A stretch of 64,000 nt of DNA. Origin: Alphaproteobacteria bacterium CG1_02_46_17 (GTDB lineage: Bacteria; Pseudomonadota; Alphaproteobacteria; Micavibrionales; Micavibrionaceae). The first letter of the stretch is position 1. Each line of letters starts with the position of its first letter. Made by a program: the position numbers and the translations under genes. The notes under the pieces were generated by a model. The model did no database searches, had not been told where the DNA came from, and worked only from the letters and a program-made list of their open reading frames with translations. This document shows, piece after piece, positions 35,608 through 44,789 of this stretch. The stretch is from the NCBI GenBank assembly GCA_001871905.1, contig MNUG01000040.1, forward strand, positions 1 to 64,000, read 5' to 3'.

Positions 35608-36274
35608 CACGAACAGCAAAGAACTGGTTATTCTACTCCATGGAATAGCCCTTAACAAATCGACCATGTGGCTTCTGACAAGGCAGTTAAAAAAACAGGG
35701 CTATACCACGCTTGCCCTTACCTATCCCTCGACACGCCTGACGATTGACGGGATTGCCGACTGGCTGGTTAATGAACATCTGACATCGGACTTATGGGCA
35801 CAGTATGATAAAATCAATTTTGTAACCCATTCAATGGGTGGGCTGGTAGCACGCCATACACTTACCAAATTCCGGGGGATTTTTCCTCAAAACAAAATTG
35901 GCCGTTTGGTGATGATCGGTCCACCCAATTCAGGAAGCGAGCTGGCGGATTTTCTAGAACATTTCCCTCCCTATCGCTGGGTGTTTGGCCCCGCCGGAAA
36001 AGAATTGACCACTCATCATCGTCAAGCCATGACCGATGATATTTATTATGAGGTTGGGATCATTGCGGGATCGGCCAAATGGCTGTACCCTTTATCTTGT
36101 ATATTTATCAGAGGTGACCACGATGGGCGTGTCTCGGTTGAAAGTACGAAATTATTCGGCATGAAAGATCACATTATTTTGCGCTCATCCCATACTATTA
36201 TGATTTATCGAGCAAAAATTGCCAAACAAGTCATCCAGTTTTTGAAACACGGAGAGTTCCAGCATGATGCATAA
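35594..36274 (+). CDS. Alpha/beta-fold lipase-like hydrolase
   Basis: A 226-residue cytoplasmic serine hydrolase with oxyanion block LLHGIAL near the N-terminus and nucleophile elbow THSMGG; the acid Asp is likely in RGDHDGRVS and the His in SSHTIMI. Similar to small lipases of the PGAP1/palmitoyl-esterase type. ATG 35594 has AGG six bases upstream; ATG 35582 is an alternative. It overlaps the DUF2339 gene by 14 nt and the acyltransferase gene by 11 nt, so the three are translationally coupled. A lysophospholipase or fatty-ester role is inferred from the next gene. Confidence 0.8.
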   Translation: MTINNTNSKELVILLHGIALNKSTMWLLTRQLKKQGYTTLALTYPSTRLTIDGIADWLVNEHLTSDLWAQYDKINFVTHSMGGLVARHTLTKFRGIFPQNKIGRLVMIGPPNSGSELADFLEHFPPYRWVFGPAGKELTTHHRQAMTDDIYYEVGIIAGSAKWLYPLSCIFIRGDHDGRVSVESTKLFGMKDHIILRSSHTIMIYRAKIAKQVIQFLKHGEFQHDA

Positions 36275-39200
36275 CCAGTTTCTTCTGATGAAAGATCGCC
36301 GCTTTCTGCCCCTATTTGTGACGCAGTTTTTGGGGGCTTTTCATGACAATCTGTTCAAAAATGCTTTGATTGTGATGATCTTGTACCAGATTGCCACCCA
36401 GACCGGCATGGATGCAAAAACCCAAAGTCTGTTAACCACAGCCGCTGCGGGAACTCTGGTTCTGCCGTTTTTTATTTTTTCTGCCCTTGGTGGACAATTG
36501 GCCGACAAATACCCTAAACATATTGTTATCAAATATATCAAACTGGCTGAGATACTGATTGCGTTTCTTGGTGCTGCCTCTTTGCTTTCCGGCTCGATTG
36601 TTCTTTCCTTTATCAATATTTTTGCTTTGGGTGCCCAATCTGCTTTTTTCGGGCCTTGCAAATATTCCATTTTGCCGGAACATCTGCATCGAGATGAATT
36701 GATCGGTGGCAATGCATTGCTTAATACTGGAACATTTCTAGCTATCCTCGTCGGAACTATTGTGGGGACAACTGTTATGGGCTATGAGAACGGCGTAATT
36801 CCGGTTGCAATCCTCATGATTCTAGTGGCTGTCACTGGATACGGCTCAAGCAGGTATATTCCCACCTGTCATGCCGCCGCTCCTCAGACCCGCATCAATC
36901 CCAATCTTGCGGTTAAGACCTACGATGTTCTTAAATATAGTTTTTCCCAAGGATGGGAGATTACGCTTTCCCTTTTAGGAAAAGGGTGGTTCTTTTGTAT
37001 AGGGAGCCTTTTCCTTTCGCAGTTCCCCAACTATGTGAAAGGAACCTTGCAGGCGCAAGAGACAGTTCTGACTTTTTTTACTGTTCTATTTTCAATCGGA
37101 ATTGGAGCTGGTGGATTGCTGAATAACCGGTTATTGCGCGGAAATGTCAGTGCGGCCTTTGTCCCACTGGCGGCTCTGGGCATCACGGCAGGATCACTCG
37201 ATCTTTCTGCAGCAACAGCCTATATCGTTCATAATACGGATGACACACTTTTAACTCTGGGACAATTTCTATCCCATCTGACCCATTGGAGGATTATTCT
37301 TGATGTTTTTCTGGTCGCTGCGTTCGGTGGGTTATTTGTTGTGCCTCTGGCAACAATCCTGCAAGATCGTACCAAAGAAGAAACTCGCGCCCAGATTATG
37401 GCAGGAAGCTCGATCACCGATTCCATTTTTATGGTGGGATGTGCAGTTATTGCGGCGTTGCTAATCTCGTCCGGATGGGAAGTCAAACAGCTTTTCTTTG
37501 CTTTTTCGCTTGCCAATCTGGTGGTAGCAATTTTTATCTGCCGCCTGTTGCCGGACTATTTATTAAAAACCATTTTACAATTTTTGTTCAAACTTTTGTA
37601 CCGTGTCGAAATTCGTGGCTTCGAGAATATTGAAAAAGCCGGAAAACGTGCGGTAATTGTCGGCAATCACGTCTCGTTGCTTGATCCACCCTTGCTGGCC
37701 GCCTTCATGCCCGGACGACCAATGTTTGCCGTGAATACGCAAGTTGCCCAATGGTGGTGGGTAAAGCCTTTTTTACGTCTGGTTGATGCCTTTCCGATTG
37801 ACCCGACCAACCCATATACTCTCAAGTCCCTAATTCGGAAGGTCGAAGAAGATCGGCATATTGTGATATTTCCCGAAGGGCGCTTGACCTCGACGGGTAG
37901 CTTAATGAAAATATACGACGGGCCCGGATTGATCGCAGATAAGGCTGGTGCCATGATTTTGCCAGTTCGGATTGACGGCGCTCAATATACAGGATTTTCA
38001 CGGTTGCGCGGAAAACTGCCGTTCAAACGTTTTCCCAAGATTACCATCACCTTTCTTCCTCCTTTGTCTTTCAAGATTGATGAAGGTTTGAAAGGCCGCT
38101 CACGTCGTGCCTCTGCTGCGCGTCAACTCTATGATGTCATGGAAGATATGATGCTCAAGACAACCGAGCGCGAACAAACATTGTGGGAAGCCCTGCATAA
38201 AGCCAAAATGATTCAAGGCGGTGATTTTATCTGCGCCGAAGATGTCGAGTTTTCTCCTCTGACTTATAAATCCTTGACCCGTCGCGCTCAAATTCTTGGA
38301 TCATATCTATACGAGATGACCGAGCTAAAAGAAAATGTAGGAATTCTGCTTCCCAACTCGATTGGTGCAATTGTTTCATTTTTCGCTTTGCAATCGGTGG
38401 GGCGCATTCCTGCCATGCTCAATTTCACAATGGGGGCTCAGGCTTTATCTTCGGCGTGTACCACGGGACAAATCCGTACTGTTCTTACATCACGTCGTTT
38501 TGTTGATCTGGGACGTCTTGATGCCTTGGTTGAAACTCTTGGACAAACCACCCGAATTCTCTATCTCGAGGATATTGTCCCCGAATTGAAGTTCAAACAT
38601 AAGCTGGCGGCTTTTTTTCCGAGAACACTTCCTGTTATCTCTCCCTTTGATCCGGCGGTGGTTTTATTTACTTCGGGTTCCGAAGGATCACCCAAGGGCG
38701 TTGTCCTCTCCCATGCCAATTTGCTGAGCAACATAGCCCAATTGGCCAGTCGGGTTTCCTTTAACCGTCAGGATATTGTGTTTAACTGTTTGCCCATGTT
38801 CCATTCTTTTGGACTCACAGGCGGGACATTACTGCCCCTGATTTCGGGTGTTAAAACATTTATGTACCCGAACCCGCTTCATATTCGTATTGTTCCTGAA
38901 CTGGTTTATGCGACCAATGCGACTATTCTGTTTGGAACCGATACCTTCCTTTCTGGCTATGCGCGGGTTGCCAATTCTTATGATTTTTATGGGGTGCGGT
39001 ATATTTTTGCCGGAGCCGAAAAGGTCAAGGAACAAACCCGCAAAACCTATATGAATAAATTCGGCGTTCGTATTCTCGAAGGATATGGTGCGACTGAAAC
39101 GTCGCCAGTGATTGCCGTTAATTCCCCCATGCACAGTAAGGACGGAACAGTTGGCCGCATTCTATCAGGGATGAATGTTCGTCTTGATCCTGTTGAAGGC

Positions 39201-39683
39201 GTCACACAAGGCGGGAGGTTGTTTGTCAATGGCCCTAATATTATGCTGGGTTATTATAAGGATGATCATCCGGGAATTATACAACCTCCCGAAGATGGCT
39301 GGCATGACACTGGCGATATTGTGGATATTGATGCTGAAGGATACATCCGCATTCTGGGACGCGCCAAACGATTTGCCAAGATCGCCGGTGAAATGGTGTC
39401 ACTGGGAGTTGTTGAAAATATGGCTGCCGCCCTCTGGCCAGATCACCCCAGTGCAGTTGTTGCTCTTCCAGACGATCGGAAAGGTGAACAATTGGTCTTG
39501 TTAACCACAGCGCCAGAAGCCAATCGCAGCGCGTTATCAGCTTATGCCAATGAAAATAACATTCCTGCTCTAGCTGTTCCTGCACAAGTCTTTTCTGTCG
39601 ATTCTATTCCCGTTCTAGGAACAGGAAAGACCGACTATCCAGCCATTTTAGAGAAAGCAAAATCACTCCTCGAGAAGGAATGA
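36264..39683 (+). CDS. LplT-PlsC-acyl-ACP synthetase fusion (Aas-type lysophospholipid repair)
   Basis: A 1139-residue three-module membrane protein. Residues 1-430 are a 12-helix MFS flippase like LplT, 440-640 a PlsC acyltransferase (NHVSLLD with His469; FPEGR), and 660-1139 an AMP-forming acyl-ACP synthetase (FTSGSEGSPKG; GYGATETSP; TGDIV). In E. coli LplT and Aas are separate neighbouring proteins that import and re-acylate 2-acyl-lysophospholipids; here they are fused in one chain. GGAGAG is seven bases before the first of two adjacent ATGs. Third in the TetR-controlled operon. Its stop is 17 bp from the stop of the convergent giant surface-protein gene. Confidence 0.92.
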   Translation: MMHNQFLLMKDRRFLPLFVTQFLGAFHDNLFKNALIVMILYQIATQTGMDAKTQSLLTTAAAGTLVLPFFIFSALGGQLADKYPKHIVIKYIKLAEILIAFLGAASLLSGSIVLSFINIFALGAQSAFFGPCKYSILPEHLHRDELIGGNALLNTGTFLAILVGTIVGTTVMGYENGVIPVAILMILVAVTGYGSSRYIPTCHAAAPQTRINPNLAVKTYDVLKYSFSQGWEITLSLLGKGWFFCIGSLFLSQFPNYVKGTLQAQETVLTFFTVLFSIGIGAGGLLNNRLLRGNVSAAFVPLAALGITAGSLDLSAATAYIVHNTDDTLLTLGQFLSHLTHWRIILDVFLVAAFGGLFVVPLATILQDRTKEETRAQIMAGSSITDSIFMVGCAVIAALLISSGWEVKQLFFAFSLANLVVAIFICRLLPDYLLKTILQFLFKLLYRVEIRGFENIEKAGKRAVIVGNHVSLLDPPLLAAFMPGRPMFAVNTQVAQWWWVKPFLRLVDAFPIDPTNPYTLKSLIRKVEEDRHIVIFPEGRLTSTGSLMKIYDGPGLIADKAGAMILPVRIDGAQYTGFSRLRGKLPFKRFPKITITFLPPLSFKIDEGLKGRSRRASAARQLYDVMEDMMLKTTEREQTLWEALHKAKMIQGGDFICAEDVEFSPLTYKSLTRRAQILGSYLYEMTELKENVGILLPNSIGAIVSFFALQSVGRIPAMLNFTMGAQALSSACTTGQIRTVLTSRRFVDLGRLDALVETLGQTTRILYLEDIVPELKFKHKLAAFFPRTLPVISPFDPAVVLFTSGSEGSPKGVVLSHANLLSNIAQLASRVSFNRQDIVFNCLPMFHSFGLTGGTLLPLISGVKTFMYPNPLHIRIVPELVYATNATILFGTDTFLSGYARVANSYDFYGVRYIFAGAEKVKEQTRKTYMNKFGVRILEGYGATETSPVIAVNSPMHSKDGTVGRILSGMNVRLDPVEGVTQGGRLFVNGPNIMLGYYKDDHPGIIQPPEDGWHDTGDIVDIDAEGYIRILGRAKRFAKIAGEMVSLGVVENMAAALWPDHPSAVVALPDDRKGEQLVLLTTAPEANRSALSAYANENNIPALAVPAQVFSVDSIPVLGTGKTDYPAILEKAKSLLEKE

Positions 39684-39700
39684 TATAAAGGAATAGTATA

Positions 39701-42700
39701 TCAACCAGCATTCAGGAGCGCCTTGCGAAGGCGCTCTTGCTTTTGCTCATGATAGGTCATGACGTCCACAAAACTGCTATCCAGTATGTGCGATAACGAA
39801 TTTTCTTCCTGCTGCATTTCCAGTCCATTTTCCCGAGAAACCGCATCCTGCTGATGATCTCCATCCGCCGTATTGGAAAAATTCTGCAATTTCTCAAGCA
39901 TCGTACGAATATTTGTATAGTGACTATTAAAGCCCACATGATCAAAATCTGATTCTTGCTGCTGCCTGACCAATTCATTTTGCCCTGTTACGTTCTTTAT
40001 ATCTTCCGCTTGTGAGCTCTCCTGATAATGATCCAGATTTTGTTCTCTGATACGGAAGGTCATTTGCTCGCGGATAATTTGGAAGGCTTTCTCCAACCCA
40101 TAGAATGCACCTTGTTGACCAATCTCGCCTCTTTCAACAGTATCCCTGATAATAGACCGCGTTACCTCTCTAACCACAGCGGATTCATTTCCATTATGGC
40201 TTGGTGAAGCATCAAAATGTGGATCAGAAGCATTGCCGACAAACGTATCCATCACGTCACCGATATAAATCCGGACTGTCTGGTCATAAATTCCGCCATT
40301 TCCATCATCAGTCCGGACCACTAGATCAATTTTCTGAATGGCCTCATAATCAATCGCGTCTGTGAGAACCAGATCAGTTCCGATAATCGAGAATTTATTG
40401 TCTGGATTTGTGACAATCGAATAAGTATGTGTATTTGCGGGGTCTTCATCAATGGTCGAAAAACTCCCGACAATTGTGTTCAGCGGCGCATTTTCTTCAA
40501 TATGGTTATTTGTTATGTCGATATGGGTCGGCACATCATTCATATCATTGACATTGATGGTGATGGTTTTGGTATCAGTCAATCCCCCGCTATCAATTAC
40601 TTCGACATCCAGTGTAAAACTAGAATTAAATTCGAAATTATTGGCCGCAACATTTGTCAGGGTGATCTCACCAGTTGAAGAATTCAGGGCAAAAACTGCG
40701 GCTCCTGTCCCACCTGTAATGCTATATGTCAGCACATCTCCGGCATCCACATCCGAACCAATCACAAATCCAACAGATTGATTCAAAGGTGAGTTCTCAT
40801 TTATTGCAAAATTTCCATTTGGGACGTTTGCGAAAACATCTACGCCTTCCCATTCAATCAAATAAGGCATATTGGTGCTGGCAGGAATATCATTCCATCT
40901 TCCATTTGTGTAAAGCTGGATAGCATCTTCATTCCCAGAGTTGTTTGGCTCTAACCCATTCCAATTGGTGTATAGACCATTTTGGGCACTTCCAGTACTA
41001 GTTCCCAACCAGAATAGATCTCCATTTTCCGGCCCGCCATCCCACCGCCATTCCCCTTCTACGGCTGTGTCAGATGCCCCGATATAAGTACTTGCAGAAA
41101 TCATGGATGTCAGGAATGCATTCTCTGCTGCGGAGGATATATTTGCCAAATGACCAGTTGTTCCGAACAGAGTTGCTGCATTTGCCGCAGCTTTTGCTCC
41201 GGCATAGTTCGTGTTTGATGTGGAGAGCTTGTAAAAATTTCCGGTGGATGGATCATAGCGCAAAGACGGATCGGACATTAGAACAATATTCACCTGGTCC
41301 AATGTCGGCGCTTCATTGACGTCGTTAATATTAATGGTCACATTTATAGTATTGGTCAAAGCTCCGAACCCGTTATCTATCCCGCGGATTGATAATGTAT
41401 AGCTGTTCAAAATCTCGTAATCCGGAATTTTTGCCAGTGTGACAACACCTGTCGAACTATTGATCGAGAACATATTGTTGGTATTCCCGCCTGTAATTGA
41501 ATATGTCACAGTGTTTGACTCCAGATCGGTTGAGGTCACTGTTCCAACGACTGTTCCAATGCTTGAATTCTCATCAACCGAGACCGTTCCAAACCCTGCC
41601 ACATTGGGCGCGGTGTTTTCAGGAATGTCCAACACATCAATGGTAATGGTTGTGCTGTCGCTTAATGACGGGGTTCCATTATCATTCACCTGAACATCCA
41701 GCGTATAGGATGATATTGTTTCATAATCCAGAGCAGAAGCATTAGAAACGGTTATTATTCCTGTCGTCGGATCAATGGTAAAAACACCCACCCCTGTACC
41801 GCCTGTAATACTATATGTCAGTACGGTTGCAGCATCCGGATCAGTTGCAGTGATAGTTCCTACAACATCACCATTAGAAGATTTCTCAGAGACTTGAAAA
41901 TTCCCTGGTGTACCTCCCGCCTTTACTTCACTGATTATAATATTATCAACACCCCACGCTTCATCTGCAACGGCCTGATTAAGGGTTGAACTGAATCCCA
42001 GTTTAACGGAAGCCGCCGCGCTTTGTATGGTCAACACGACATGGAATGTCTGGTCTGCATAACTACCATTATGTACAAAATTGGTCATAAATGGCGTTGT
42101 TTCCTGAATTGTCCATGAAACCGCGCCACTTGTGCCATCTGAAGGCGATGCATAAGTAGAAGGCGCAAAAGTTCCTAGCGTTACAGGAGTTCCATTGACA
42201 TAAACTATAAAATCCTCTGCATCCCAACTGTCAATCCGGTAAAAATCAAATGAAATTGTGGTGTAATCTTGCGTGCCGAACAAAGCATAGGTTTTATAAG
42301 TGTTCTCCAGTCCCGCGTCCATTGAGTGCTGCCCCAAATAATTGGTCAAAATAGACCCGCCATTGGTTGTGGTGTTGTCAGTCCAACCTGTTGCCCCACC
42401 CTCGAAATCTTCAATGGAAACTTGAGTCCATCCATCTATCACAGGGGTTTCGTTCAAATCATTAATATTGATTATAATGTTCTTTGAATTGGTCAGATTA
42501 CCAAATCCGTTATCCGTCCCTCTCACCGTTAATGTATAGCTGGAGATTGACTCAAAGTCTGGACTTCCAGCTAACGTAATCACTCCGGTTGTCGAGTTTA
42601 TTGAGAACATGCCTCCGGTATTTCCTGCAGTAATCGAATAGGTCACCGTATCAGACTGCGGATCAGTTGAAGTTACAGCTCCCAAAACTGTTCCAATGCT

Positions 42701-44716
42701 CGAATTTTCATCTACGGATACGGGGCCAAATCCGGTTACAGTTGGTGCCGTATTCTCGGGGATATCCAAAACATCAATCGTCACAGTTGTGCTGGCCGTC
42801 TTGACAGGTGTTCCATTATCACTGACCAGAATATCAAGTGTGTAGGACGGAGTTGTTTCGTAATCAAGTACCGAAGCGTTAGCTACAGTGATTTTACCGG
42901 TTGTCGAATTAATAGAGAAAATTCCTGCACCAGTTCCGCCAGTGATGCTATAACTCAGTGTATCTGCAACATCTGGATCGGTTGCTGTGATCGTCCCAAT
43001 GACCTCTCCATTCGTTGACTTTTCAGAAACCTGAAAATTTCCTGGTGTGCCACCAGAGGCAACCTCGCTAAGAATGATATTATCAATGCCCCATGCCTCA
43101 TCTGCAAAAGCCTGATTGAGGGTTGAACTAAATCCCAACTTTAATGAAGCGGCAGTTGATTGAACCGTTAGAACCACATGGAATGTCTGGTCATTCCACT
43201 TACTATGCGCAAAATCATAAGAAAAAGGTGTGGTTTCCTGTATTGTCCACGACACGGCTCCACTAGCACCATCTGATGGGGACGTATAACCGGTTGTAAA
43301 TGCATTGCTGAAAACAGCAACATCATCAACATAGATAATAAAGCTTTCGCTGTCCCAGCTATCGATTCGGTAAAAATCAAAAGAGATGGTCGTATAATCC
43401 TGTGTTCCTGATAGAGCATAGGTTTTATAAGTATTCTGCGCTGCTGCTTCCATCGAGTGACGCCCCAGATAATTGGTCAGGATCGCCCCGCCATTGGTTG
43501 TGGTATTATCACTCCATCCTGTGGCTCCCCCTTCAAAATCCTCGATGGAAACTTGTGTCCATCCATCTATAACTGGTGCGTTGTTCGATGGATTAATTGT
43601 AATTGAATATGTCCCTGCTACGGGGGTTGCATATCCATCACTCATAGTAAAAGAAAAGGCATCGGATGTTACGCTGGCCACATCACTGTAATAGACAATA
43701 TATCCGTTATTGATATCCCCTTGGGTAAAGGTATCGGATAAGGCCAGCGTTGTACTGGTATTGCTGTTATATAAATGCCCCTGATCGGTTACATCGGTAA
43801 TTGTATAGGTCAAATTGACATTACTGTTGTCTGCATCGGTTGATGCCAGATTTACAATTGATGCAGATGTCAACTCATCTAAAGTCAATCCGCCGTTGGT
43901 TGCAATGACTGGGTTAACATTCGGGATAGTTAGTCCCCATTTGGTGGCCAGATAGTTCTCGACATCGTGGGTCTGGTCAACATTGAGGGTCTGGTTATAG
44001 ACAATCATCTCGGCAATTTGTCCGTCGAGCCAGTCTCCACTGGTTGAATCATCCCCGATATAAATTCCGGTTGTGGTTGTTCGGCTGATGGTTGTTGTAA
44101 AAATCTGGCTCACCCCGTCAACGGCAATACCGGCGAATGTTCCGGCATGCCTGATCGCCATCAGATCATAATCTCCTGGCGTATAGGACCCTGTCGAATT
44201 GTAGAAAATCCCATTTACATAGTAACTATATTCATTCCCTCCCCCTTCATTGATAAACATCCCGTTGCGGGATGGGTTTTGCCCGAAATCATAGACAGTC
44301 TCCCTCCCACCAGAGGAATCTCGGGAAAAGACAATAAAAGTCGTATAATTGGAACCGGGCATGGAAGCGGTTGTATTGACCAAGCGGTCATTTATACCAT
44401 CAAATGAAATCGTGTTTAATCCATTCAATGTTGTGGCACCATAGGTTGGTTGTTGGGTACCACTGGATGTGACATCAAAATTGCTGATACTATGATCGGC
44501 CCAGACAGCAACTGTACCAGAGAACCCATCATTGTTTCCGCCGGTTCCGGTCGCCGCATTATCGCCATCCGCATCGATAATTGTAGAGGCATCGCTGGCA
44601 TCCAGCCACAAGACCTGACCTGCAAGAACAGGCAACGACGCATCGAGCATCAAGCGCCGTTCAAGCGCCAATCCTCCCAATTTCTTTTTACGCGGACGTA
44701 TCAAGCTGTCTCCCAT
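39701..44716 (-). CDS. Giant multidomain surface protein (LEPR-XLL-like, LamG, cadherin, C-type lectin)
   Basis: A 1671-residue protein expected at the cell surface or outside. The N-terminus is not a Sec signal peptide: basic residues (RPRKKK) then LALERRLMLDA (16-26), a variant of the LEPR-XLL motif of giant exported proteins. Next are a LamG/concanavalin-like domain (about 30-265), a CSPG/cadherin-like repeat (270-380), two tandem 377-residue units (382-758 and 759-1135) each with a jelly-roll-like module plus two cadherin-like repeats, a C-type-lectin-like domain (about 1150-1290) with EPN at 1256 and WND at 1274, and further cadherin-like repeats (DxDxxD, DYE motifs) to about 1500. The last 170 residues are Gln/Glu/His-rich helix. 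There are no RTX nonapeptides. It is last in the operon with outer membrane factor, adaptors and protease, so it is the likely cargo. Confidence 0.85.
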   Translation of the reverse strand: MGDSLIRPRKKKLGGLALERRLMLDASLPVLAGQVLWLDASDASTIIDADGDNAATGTGGNNDGFSGTVAVWADHSISNFDVTSSGTQQPTYGATTLNGLNTISFDGINDRLVNTTASMPGSNYTTFIVFSRDSSGGRETVYDFGQNPSRNGMFINEGGGNEYSYYVNGIFYNSTGSYTPGDYDLMAIRHAGTFAGIAVDGVSQIFTTTISRTTTTGIYIGDDSTSGDWLDGQIAEMIVYNQTLNVDQTHDVENYLATKWGLTIPNVNPVIATNGGLTLDELTSASIVNLASTDADNSNVNLTYTITDVTDQGHLYNSNTSTTLALSDTFTQGDINNGYIVYYSDVASVTSDAFSFTMSDGYATPVAGTYSITINPSNNAPVIDGWTQVSIEDFEGGATGWSDNTTTNGGAILTNYLGRHSMEAAAQNTYKTYALSGTQDYTTISFDFYRIDSWDSESFIIYVDDVAVFSNAFTTGYTSPSDGASGAVSWTIQETTPFSYDFAHSKWNDQTFHVVLTVQSTAASLKLGFSSTLNQAFADEAWGIDNIILSEVASGGTPGNFQVSEKSTNGEVIGTITATDPDVADTLSYSITGGTGAGIFSINSTTGKITVANASVLDYETTPSYTLDILVSDNGTPVKTASTTVTIDVLDIPENTAPTVTGFGPVSVDENSSIGTVLGAVTSTDPQSDTVTYSITAGNTGGMFSINSTTGVITLAGSPDFESISSYTLTVRGTDNGFGNLTNSKNIIININDLNETPVIDGWTQVSIEDFEGGATGWTDNTTTNGGSILTNYLGQHSMDAGLENTYKTYALFGTQDYTTISFDFYRIDSWDAEDFIVYVNGTPVTLGTFAPSTYASPSDGTSGAVSWTIQETTPFMTNFVHNGSYADQTFHVVLTIQSAAASVKLGFSSTLNQAVADEAWGVDNIIISEVKAGGTPGNFQVSEKSSNGDVVGTITATDPDAATVLTYSITGGTGVGVFTIDPTTGIITVSNASALDYETISSYTLDVQVNDNGTPSLSDSTTITIDVLDIPENTAPNVAGFGTVSVDENSSIGTVVGTVTSTDLESNTVTYSITGGNTNNMFSINSSTGVVTLAKIPDYEILNSYTLSIRGIDNGFGALTNTINVTININDVNEAPTLDQVNIVLMSDPSLRYDPSTGNFYKLSTSNTNYAGAKAAANAATLFGTTGHLANISSAAENAFLTSMISASTYIGASDTAVEGEWRWDGGPENGDLFWLGTSTGSAQNGLYTNWNGLEPNNSGNEDAIQLYTNGRWNDIPASTNMPYLIEWEGVDVFANVPNGNFAINENSPLNQSVGFVIGSDVDAGDVLTYSITGGTGAAVFALNSSTGEITLTNVAANNFEFNSSFTLDVEVIDSGGLTDTKTITINVNDMNDVPTHIDITNNHIEENAPLNTIVGSFSTIDEDPANTHTYSIVTNPDNKFSIIGTDLVLTDAIDYEAIQKIDLVVRTDDGNGGIYDQTVRIYIGDVMDTFVGNASDPHFDASPSHNGNESAVVREVTRSIIRDTVERGEIGQQGAFYGLEKAFQIIREQMTFRIREQNLDHYQESSQAEDIKNVTGQNELVRQQQESDFDHVGFNSHYTNIRTMLEKLQNFSNTADGDHQQDAVSRENGLEMQQEENSLSHILDSSFVDVMTYHEQKQERLRKALLNAG
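39716..39744 (+). terminator. Terminator hairpin inside the opposing gene's 3' end
   Basis: Perfect 9-bp stem GAGCGCCTT-GCG-AAGGCGCTC followed by TTGCTTTT. It is oriented to end the acyltransferase operon, yet lies within the last codons of the convergent giant gene. Confidence 0.55.
41311..43573 (-). repeat. Tandem 1131-bp duplication inside the giant gene
   Basis: Two direct in-frame copies of 1131 bp (377 codons). Each opens with VIDGWTQVSIEDFEGGATGW and holds the same module order: QDYTTISFDFYRIDSWD jelly-roll, GGTPGNFQVSEKS, and two cadherin-like repeats ending DVNEAP or DLNETP. Protein identity is high by eye; DNA third positions differ, so the duplication is not recent. Confidence 0.85.
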
Positions 44717-44789
44717 CTCAATATTTTACAGCAAATAAGTTAATTTCTGTTAAGTTTTATAGTGTTCTTGAGCTTCTTTACCTGTTGTT

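Noticed and set aside
41311-43573. Repeats as a CRISPR array or mobile element
   Set aside because: The 1131-bp direct repeats are coding, in frame and lack spacers, inverted ends or a transposase.
39701-44716. RTX toxin/adhesin for a classical type I system
   Set aside because: No glycine-rich nonapeptides and no ABC ATPase gene in the locus.
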